Part shown: positions 55,743-64,000 of the stretch, one piece after another | Numbering within the stretch: the first letter of the stretch is position 1 | Layout of the letters: every line of letters begins with the position of its first letter | Assembly (NCBI GenBank): GCA_951799445.1 | Contig: OX637291.1 | Coordinates: 13,332,501-13,396,500 of the forward strand | DNA length: 64,000 nucleotides | DNA from: Pseudisothecium myosuroides | Lineage: Eukaryota; Streptophyta; Bryopsida; Hypnales; Lembophyllaceae | Direction of reading: 5' to 3' | Made by a program: the position numbers and the translations under genes | The notes under the pieces: generated by a model | Databases searched by the model: none | Told to the model about the DNA's origin: nothing | Seen by the model: the letters and a program-made list of their open reading frames with translations, nothing else

Positions 55743-58500
55743 ATGGCTTCCACTTGCCTCTGTCGTAGATCAGTGTGCATGCAACTACTGCGTGTTTCCA
55801 ATCACCTTTCACGTCGGGATCGAATCGGACCTTCTGCAATTCAAAACCGAAGCTACAGTGTTACCGAGTTTTTCCGCCATCGCCGATCGTTGATGCCAGC
55901 CGCTGTGCAATTTTCTCGAGGTCAATTAGCTCCTCAATTAGGTCTACGAATTGTTGAATTGAAACTAGCATTTCTGTCGTTGATCAAGGGTTGGTTGAAT
56001 TTTCTCCGAATAGAAGATTGAGATTAAGTTTGGTTTGGGCGAGCTTTATCTTTTTGTGTGTTTTTTGGTTGGCATGTTGTTCTCTTGTCCCTTGCGGTGT
56101 GTGATTTAGGGCGGGAGCATGCATTGAAGGTGTGTGGTTCTTTGCTTTGTTTTAGATTTGAGTGTTGCGCGGGGAAAAAGAGGAGGGATGGACGGGGAGG
56201 GCGAGTCTACTCCTCCAATTGCAAGTATCTCAGATACGAAGATAGGTACGTTTTTTTCCTCCTTTCTCTTCGTTTGCTGTTGCTGGATTTGCTTTGCTAC
56301 TTTGTCATTGATAATTCGATCGAATATCGGTTCACGTTTGATTTCGTAGTATCCATGTGTGCGGTCACATTGACTCCCAATTCGACAAGCTCTGTTCCGG
56401 TTCTGCTTGTCTACTGTTCGTGTGAGCTAGCAGGAAGGTAGGAGATACTCTTTCTTTTAATTCGAGCATTTAATCAATATGTAAAAGTGCAACTTTGGAG
56501 ATTTCTATAGAGGAGAGATCACTTTGGGTACCGGAAAAGCCAAATTCTCTTTGATATCAATTTTTTCTCACTCAATGTATGAAGTTCTTATGCAATCGTT
56601 GAAAGTGAGAGTTTGTAGACTGCTCTCAGGGACCGTTGACAACCCCGTTTCCGTTCAACGAAGCCCAAGCAAGTGTATTGGAAGAGATGAGTTGTTGTTG
56701 GGAACAGGGGCCAGGTCCCTAACGGTTTTAGTATTCTCTGCCTTGCAAGCAGGAATGTGCGCGTGGATTAGTGTAGCTTTGTTTTTTAAATTTCATAGAT
56801 ATTAAAATATAATTCTGCTTGGTTATTTTATGCTAAGTTGTCAGTGGCCTATTTATCTTTCGAGATTTGGAAGAATTGAGTAGTGTTTGGTAGATTTCGC
56901 TAGGGTTTGTGACACCACTGTCCCAGAATTGGTTGCTTCACAATTTTCAATTCGTCCGATTAGTTACTGGCGATGTTTAGATTCTTGTGCGGATGTTTTC
57001 TTCGAAGAGTATTCTCTGTTCTTGTGACTGACCGTCACGAAGCGGGATTAGAAACAGTATTTCTAGGAATGTAGTAGAACGAAGGCTTCTCCCCTAGTAA
57101 TGTAGTTTATAACTTTAAGGCATCCAGACGGTCTATCACGAACAACCATATTCTCGAATCTGTGTTCTACGCGCCTCAAGAGTGCAACATAGAAGTATTG
57201 CATTGTGGTCCAGATCTAGATAATTTGTTCTGCGTCTACTTTGCACATCATTTATCTGTTGTCACGGAACTTTATGGAAAGCTTTCCACATGGTTTGGAC
57301 TGCCTTTGAAAACTGATTCTTCTCTTTTTTGTTTCGTGCCTATTGGTTTATCCCTCTTCCCAGCTTACCCTAGGGCAGCCTTTCGTTACTTTCGTCTAAT
57401 GCTCCTTATATTCTGATATAGTACTTATGATGATTAAGTACTTAATTCTTATGCGATTGATTATGTTTGTGTATCTATCCAGAGGAGCAAGTGGTTGAAG
57501 GCAGTAAGAAAATTGAGCACGAAGAAAAATTTGATACAGGAGATGGAAAGGAAACTGCTGACAAAAATCAGGAGGAAGTAGCAAGCTTGGAGGGGGAATC
57601 GTTCCGTTTGACAGGGTCGTGCTCACTGATTCTTCACCGTGGGGACATAACGAAGTGGTACAAGGACGGTGAGACTGACGCAATTGTAAATGCTGCAAAC
57701 GAGTGGATGCTTGGTGGGGGAGGGGTTGATGGAGCAATTCATAGAGCTGCTGGAAGAGGATTGTTCGAAGCCTGCAAGAAGGTCCCGGAGGTTTCCAGCG
57801 GAGTCCGGTGTCCAGTTGGTCGTGCCGTTATCACTCCAGGTATGTACAGATTCTACACCTGAATTTTTTTTACTAAGATAGGATGTACTGAAATCGGTAG
57901 GTACCTATATTCGTTTCCTACCAAATCTGAAACATGCATTTACATTTTGTATACGCGTAGATGATGGAAATAGTTGGTTTAGGATTTCCAACTTTGACAA
58001 TTCACAGTATATGATAGGGATGTCCAAAAATTGTCTAAACCTGTGTGAGTGATCGCTTTAGTTGATGAGAATTGTATCCTCTACCTTAGAACCAGTGCGC
58101 ATGGTTTGAGGATAGGTATCGTTCAAACCTTGCAATTCTCTTTTCTCTGTTTTCATCAAAGGTTGATGTTCTTGCAGGGTTCAAGTTACCAGTAGCGCAT
58201 GTCATACACACTGTGGGACCAGTGTACTATAGTGAAAGGGACCCAGCCAGCTTATTATCTGAGGCCTACAAAAACTCTGTTACTCTTGCTATAGAGAAAG
58301 GGTTGAAGTACATTGCATTTCCCGCAATATCATGCGGCGTCTATGGATATCCCTATGATGAAGCAGCAGAGGTTTCCATCCAAGTGCTTCAAGAGAGTGC
58401 TGGCCAGTTGTTGGAGGTACACTTTGTTCTTTTCGAGGCCGGTACATATGCTGCTTGGCTAGCTGAAGCCAAGAATAAGTTGGAGAGACTATCGATCTAA
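55743..58500 (+). CDS. Macro-domain (ADP-ribose-binding) protein with presequence, 315 aa
   Basis: Four exons: 55743-55920, 56156-56245, 57483-57839, 58178-58500. Joins are in phase (948 bp). Macro domains bind ADP-ribose, and MacroD-type members remove it from proteins or hydrolyse O-acetyl-ADP-ribose. Motifs: [20 protein letters not shown], then [14 protein letters not shown] (the ADP-ribose-binding glycine loop), [45 protein letters not shown] and [10 protein letters not shown] at the end. These match MacroD-type proteins from end to end. Exon 1 encodes a start rich in Arg, Ser and Leu with no acidic residue for the first 20 ([16 protein letters not shown]), typical of a mitochondrial or plastid transit peptide. 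Its donor (GAG-GTCAAT) is weak, so exon 1 is less sure than the rest. Alternatively translation starts at ATG 56,188, giving 245 aa without the presequence. A Glu/Lys-rich linker precedes the domain. Confidence 0.9.
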
Positions 58501-59443
58501 ATCTTAGGTCTGATTTGTAAATATCTGTTGTTTAGTTTAGACCCTATCTTGCCATGCTTTTCTCATTCAACTGCTATATCCCTGAATCCCCTTCGATTGT
58601 AAAATTCTTGATGAGTCACGCTGTTTAATGTAGTGTACTTCTGGCTCTTAGCAGGAAGCTGGCTCTATGCCCAATTGATTGTTTGCACTTTGAAAGTGAT
58701 TAGTTGCAGCTCTGGATTGTTGCGATCGAGCAACTATTTCATCTTTTTTAGGAATTTGTATTCTAATAGCTTACTCTAATAAAAGTTAGGTGTCATTGGA
58801 CAAACACATTATAACGCTTGACAAATCCAATTTTTTTTCTAACTGTCAGTATGAGAAGGATACTATATTCTGATTTTCGTTTTCGAGCACCATTTTCTGC
58901 TCTCAGCTAAAACATGTCTTCGTAGTACATGTACCACTTCTTGGTGTCTATTCCTATTCAATCATCTGCATTTATGTATTCACGACTTACGATAATTTGT
59001 GGGTAGAAATTTACAACAAGTCAGGGATATTTAGAGGAGCAGCCTCATTATGGATATGATGATCTCCTCCTGTTAATTCATTGCAGAAAATTGAGTCTGT
59101 GACGCTGGCATGTTGCTATAAGAAAAAGAATGGGGTCTAAGCTAGAGAAGGCCCCTTCCCTTTGAGAAATTATGAGCAACAAATTGCTAAATCTTAAAAT
59201 AATATTTTTTTTGCAAAATTTAAATTAAATTAAATTAAGTCACAGCCTAGTTTGGATTGTCTAGGCTGGATTGCAGTTTTTTTGTAATTTATTTTGAAAA
59301 AAAATACTACGTATCATGTTTTTATTCAGCAGTCGTTTTCATTGATGGTGCAGATTTGAAGCCCTCTTGATGCCCCATTCTTCATCTAATGTCTGTTTCC
59401 AACTGTGTTGGCTGTCAAACCTTCACTAAGCCATAGGAGGTCC
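58501..59443. other. 3' region of the macro gene and AT-rich spacer
   Basis: No further gene. Probable 3' UTR within the first 150-300 bp, then AT-rich spacer. Confidence 0.45.
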
Positions 59444-60085
59444 TTAACTCCTAAATGCCCGAGGCACCAAATTTTGGTGTCGGCAATACTTTGAAGTTAA
59501 ATAAAACCTAACCAAGTTGCTATTTTTAGTAATTTATATCTTTGAAAAATTCTTTTAGCGTCAAAAATTTGATTTTGGAAATGATTGATTATGATTTTTC
59601 TATTCAAGATTTTGTGCAAGGGTGTTCATTGCAATCTTGACTTTCTGTAGTGTTGAGGGCTCTTGGAAATGAGCCTCAAAAACACTAGATCTTGGAGAAA
59701 AAATCGCCTTAGAAATTCATTTAAAAAAATTGTAGAGTAGATTTTGAGAAACCGTAAATTTGATTGGGGTTATGCATGTTCAGGTCCTTTAACCTCATAT
59801 TTTTTTGGTGACCAAATTTTTAGATTTGGCATGTAAAAAGGGGATTGAAAGACTTCAAGTCAATTTCTTAGTTTTAACACCCTCATGTTCAAACATTATA
59901 ATCTTTCAATTCATAAGTGATATTGTTGTGTTTTCTTTTCCTAAGTGATCCTAACATGTCTAGTTTGAATTTGTACGGTTACAATTCAAAAAAAATTAAT
60001 ACAACTTATCAAAATGTTGGCTTTTTGTTCAATTTAGAGCAAATTCTTAGAAGTTCGAAAAAGGCCTTGGACATATAGGGGTTAA
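59444..60085. mobile_element. TTAA-flanked short element, copy 4
   Basis: It begins TTAA-CTCCTAAATGCCCGAGGC and ends GCCTTGGACATATAGGGG-TTAA, 642 bp. The ends are imperfect inverted repeats of about 18 bp. The interior is strongly similar to 62,601-63,236. No open frame of note. Confidence 0.7.
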
Positions 60086-60780
60086 CCCCAAACTACCTGA
60101 ACAATCATATATGGTTGCTCCAAAATTTCAATTCATTAGTGTGTGGGTAGTTAAATTCCATTGATTGTTTAAAAAAATTTACGGGCAATATTGAAGGTTA
60201 GCTATTGGAAATTTTTATTTTTCATTGAAAAAAGTAAATATTTGATTTTTGGGAAGTCCTCAAAAGTGGCTTACATGTACCATAAGTGGAAGAGTAAAGT
60301 ATTTTCATGAATTTCATTGTTGTAAATTTAAACACGCAAGTGTTGATGTGGAGTTATTTGTGCTTTCTACTTATCAAATAAAATTGCATTTCAACAATTG
60401 TAAGGTGGACTGTGTAATGAGTTTGAAAGCTCTTGATTTGAACTTATGGTTTTTGGAAGTGCATTTTAGAGTGTAAACACAATTTCCTGTTGTTCATATC
60501 ACCTCCAATCCCAAAAAACTCTTGTATGCAAATTTCTCAAACATTGTAGGAAAGGGTAGGATACTAAAAGTAGGATACATACATTTCTCTTGTTATAATC
60601 TCACAACTCCCATGCAATTTGACATCCAAAACTCACACATGTACTAATAAGCAAGTTCTTTAAACATCTATATGGCTAGATTTTGGCTAAAAGAAAAAAC
60701 AATTTGCTTCATTGGAGATAACTACAAGCCCACATTCTTTTTTCATAGGAAAAATACACTTGGAAATGCTTAGGGGTTAA
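60082..60780. mobile_element. TTAA-flanked short element, copy 5
   Basis: It begins TTAA-CCCCAAACTACC and ends TGCTTAGGGG-TTAA, 699 bp. It shares the TTAA at 60,082-60,085 with copy 4, so the two are back to back. The pairing of the ends beyond the CCCC/GGGG core is weak. Confidence 0.45.
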
Positions 60781-62014
60781 AGTGATTGTTTACTATCCGA
60801 TATGCAATTTTGGAGGGTTTGACTTCTTAAGATATTTTTTAGTAAATTTTTGTGAAAGATAAATGGAAATGGCATCTAACCCAAGTCATTTCATGTGCAT
60901 TGTCATTTCATGGAATTAATCATGAAGTATAAAGTCATAATCATATAGGACATTAAAATCATCCACCCCTTGATATGTTCATTTTTAATACATCGTTGAA
61001 TGTAGTTGGCAGATTAGAAGCAATATGTATTTCTGTCTTAGAGAACACTTTTGGAGCTTGATTACTTTATGGGCCTCCTACCTTATTGCGATTGCCGTCT
61101 ATTACATGCACTCAACCCTTCTAATGAGACATTGTATAATAATTTATTCTTTATTTATCTTTAGAATTTGTCATGATCATTATACCTTATTGTAACTATA
61201 TTGCAAAAGCAATCTTTATTGTTTTTGTCTAAAATTTATATTTTTTAATATAAGGATCAATTTTATATAAACCTATAATCAACACTTTATAAACCATAGA
61301 TTATTCATAAGTTATCCAAAACCACATACTAAGAGAACCTATCAAACTCTCTTAATTATCACAATAGAGAATTAACTTCTCCTTACCCAATCCCCACCCT
61401 TGAATTATTTTTGGAACAATGTACAAATTCTTACACATAAAGAATGACAAAAAAAATTGTATTTAAAGTTTTGTATGGGACTTATATGATTTTGAGTTTT
61501 TGACTAAAAGTTCTCCTAGTAGGATTAGGTGTACCTTCTACATGATACACATGATTGGATACTAATCACAACTAAGAATAAAAGCGGACTTTTTGTATTC
61601 ATTCATTGTCGCCCCTCTAAAAATTGTTTATAACCAAACAACCATAGGCTTGAAGAGGTTATTGAATTGTTCCTTCCATTGGCATGGGCATGGCAACAAA
61701 AAAATGCTTGAGAGGATGTTTTGTGTCATTTGGATGATTTCAAGGAGGCCTCTAGAGGATGGAATTTGTTTTTTCATCCAATTTGATTAGGTGGGAGTTG
61801 CTTGAATTCATTTTCAATCAATAGTGTTAGATTTAGCTTCTAATTATATTTTTTGACTTCTATACTTAAGAAAATGGAAAGTCATGGAGCACATTTTCTC
61901 ATGATTTGATTTTTAGACATGAAAATTATCTTCTTGAATTTGGTCCTAACAACTAATATGAAGCTTACCAAATTTAGTTTCTACTTGAATTTGAAAATTT
62001 TCTGAAATTGAATG

Positions 62015-62074
<60 letters not shown>

Positions 62075-62600
62075 ATTGCCTAATTTATAGAATTTCAACT
62101 CACTCCATCCAAACTTGTATCGCTTCTTTGTCAATAACTGTAAATATACATTGCAGGGATTCTTGCTTTACCATTTTGACCATTCTAAAGCACAATCTCC
62201 TATAAACAAAACATATCTCTCACAGGCAACAAACTTTGAAACTTAACAAAACCTTGATACTTAACAAAATCCTAATACGTAATAAAACTCTAATACGCAA
62301 GGTAAAGAATTTAGGGTTTGGAGGTGAAGACAAGGATTCAGGTAAATGTAGTTGTTGTAGATGAAAGCAACAACAATCATCCAAACATTATAAGAACAAC
62401 TTAGATGAATGCCTAACTTATTTTAATTATATTTTAAAATTGTCCAATTTTTGTATATTATTTTTGGAGCTGTGTAACTATTTTTTGCACTTTAATTCAT
62501 CATTAAGCAAAATGTTGCCCAAGCTGCTGGAAGCTACAATATCCTTGCATGAAGACAATTGAGGGTCAATCAACAACAAGGCAATTGCACAACGTTCCTT
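60781..62600. other. AT-rich spacer without genes
   Basis: No gene or RNA recognised. It contains the AT microsatellite listed separately. Confidence 0.5.
62016..62071. repeat. (TA)n microsatellite
   Basis: About 28 uninterrupted TA dinucleotides. Confidence 0.95.
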
Positions 62601-63236
62601 TTAACCCCTAAATGCCCAAGGCACCCAAATCTGGTGTTTGCAAAACTTTGAAGTTAAATAAAACCTAACCAAGTTTTTATTTTTAGTAGTTTTTATTTTT
62701 AGAAAGTTCTTCTTGAAGTCTAATTTTAGCACCAAAAATTTGATCTTGAAAATAAATGATAGTGATTTTTCTATTCAAATTTTTGTACAAGGGTACCCAT
62801 TGCAATCTTGACTTCCTGTAGTGTTGAGAGCTCTTGGAAATGAGCCTCAAATACACTAGATCTTGGAGAAAAAATCACATTCAAAATTCATTTTAAAGAA
62901 TTGTACAATAGATTTTAAGAAGCCATAAATTGATCGGGGTTATACAAGTTAGGCCCTTTAACCTCATATTTTTTTGATCACCAACTTTTTAGATTTGACT
63001 CATGTAAAGAAGATTGAAAGATTTTTGCAGTTTTAGCACCCTCATGGTCAAACATTATAATCTTTCACTCCATAAGTGATATTGTTGTGTTTTCTTTTCC
63101 TATGAGATCTCTAACATGTCTAGTTTGAATTTGTACGGTTACAATTCCAAAAAAATTGATACAACTTATCAAAATGTTGGCATTTTGTTCAATTTAGAGC
63201 AAAATCCAAGAAGCTCAAAACAAGCCTTGGGCATTT
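62601..63236. mobile_element. TTAA-flanked short element, copy 6 (right end lost)
   Basis: It begins TTAA-CCCCTAAATGCCCAAGG and is similar to copy 4 throughout. It reaches AGCCTTGGGCATTT, the inner part of the right inverted repeat, and then lacks AGGGG-TTAA. Instead it passes into sequence related to copy 2. Confidence 0.6.
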
Positions 63237-63239
63237 TCT

Positions 63240-64000
63240 GGCTCCGAAACCACTGAAAACTGTCATTTCTGCTGCGATCACTCCCTAAACCAAAAAAAAC
63301 TTTTTTTTAGAATCTAACCGTAGGATCTTGTACTTCACTTGTCTCAAATCATGTGGCAAAAATTTCATGAAGTTTGACCGTACGGATTGGAAGATATTAG
63401 CGTTTGAAGTTGAAAAAAGAAGTTTTTTTGAACTCTGGATTGCAATTTCAGATGACTTTGACGGCCATTTGTAGATTTTTTTTGCACTACACACCATAAA
63501 GTTAAATTTTTTTATGTTGAACATTTGAGTTGAGAGTCGGGGAAAAAAATTTCAGAATGTCAAAACTTGATTTTCACATATAAAAAAATTGTTAAGTAGA
63601 AGTAGGTCCAAAATTGAACAAAACACTAAATCTTTAATAGCTCTTAGATGGAATTAAGAAACCATAATCCCAATGGTGGGATTGTTCTTGAAAACAAACT
63701 TAACCTTTTCCAAAAAAAAATTTGAAAGATTTCGAAAATTGCATTCAAAAATGAATTTTATAAGTTGTTTTTTGAAAAAGACGCTTAGATTACCCGAAAA
63801 ACAAGATTGTCCATAACTTTCTCATTCTGAGTCCAATTAGAATGAATCAAAGCTTCAAATATAGACAAAAACATGATCTTTGAGAAAAAAAATCAAAAAA
63901 AAAAAATTCAATTTTTTAAAGTTTTTTTTTTCTGCCCGGCGAACTGCTTTTTTGACTTCGGGCAGCATAACTTTTTTTCCCGGACACCGATTGAAAAAAA
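63240..64000. mobile_element. Copy 2-like sequence running off the window
   Basis: It shares ACCGTAGGATCTTGTA, AGATATTAGCGTTTGAAGT and other words, in the same order, with 43,600-44,400. It probably forms a composite with copy 6. The right end is outside the window. Confidence 0.5.

Noticed and set aside
62008..62205. Tyr/Ile repeat frame
   Set aside because: Translation of the (TA)n microsatellite.

Overview
This window is nuclear DNA of a streptophyte, most likely a land plant. The evidence is short GT-AG introns in conserved plant-type genes, interstitial CCCTAAA repeats and a telo-box, plant-style Ty3/gypsy LTR retrotransposons, and very AT-rich gene-poor spacers. I cannot name the species; a bryophyte- or lycophyte-grade plant is a guess.

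Layout. (1) 1-6,600: two decayed multi-exon pseudogenes of higher GC, the first with basic, acidic and coiled-coil segments like plant transposon-associated proteins. (2) 6,600-9,960: AT-richer spacer with one orphan exon-like stretch on the minus strand, a short telomere-like tract and a 294-bp foldback element. (3) 9,967-40,413: one nested Ty3/gypsy-type retrotransposon with 4.4-kb LTRs, bounded by the target duplication GGCTC. It carries an extra ORF before gag, a second unknown ORF, gag, zinc knuckles and a decayed protease, but no recognisable reverse transcriptase, RNase H or integrase. Two related solo LTRs of about 5 kb sit inside it in antisense, each with a perfect 5-bp target duplication (TTAGG and CCAAG). 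(4) 40,419-45,600: AT-rich spacer with short TTAA-flanked elements ending CCCCTAAA/TTTAGGGG. (5) 45,652-52,458, minus strand: a complete 18-exon DNA ligase 1 gene, with every exon junction resolved in phase to 734 codons. (6) 52,459-55,742: divergent intergenic region with two copies of one small inverted-repeat element. (7) 55,743-58,500, plus strand: a complete four-exon macro-domain (ADP-ribose-binding) gene with an organelle-type presequence. (8) 58,501-64,000: AT-rich spacer with more TTAA-flanked elements and an AT microsatellite.

The most unusual signals are RNA-level ones inside the retrotransposon. One is a tandem array of four hairpins (28,581-28,830) whose stems change in a compensatory way while a bulged A and the loop are kept. 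The other is a U5 hairpin, about 100 nt upstream of the primer binding site, whose loop is complementary to the anticodon loop of the tRNA that the primer binding site appears to use. The two solo LTRs and the chimeric, partly tandem host LTRs let the order of insertions and recombinations be worked out.
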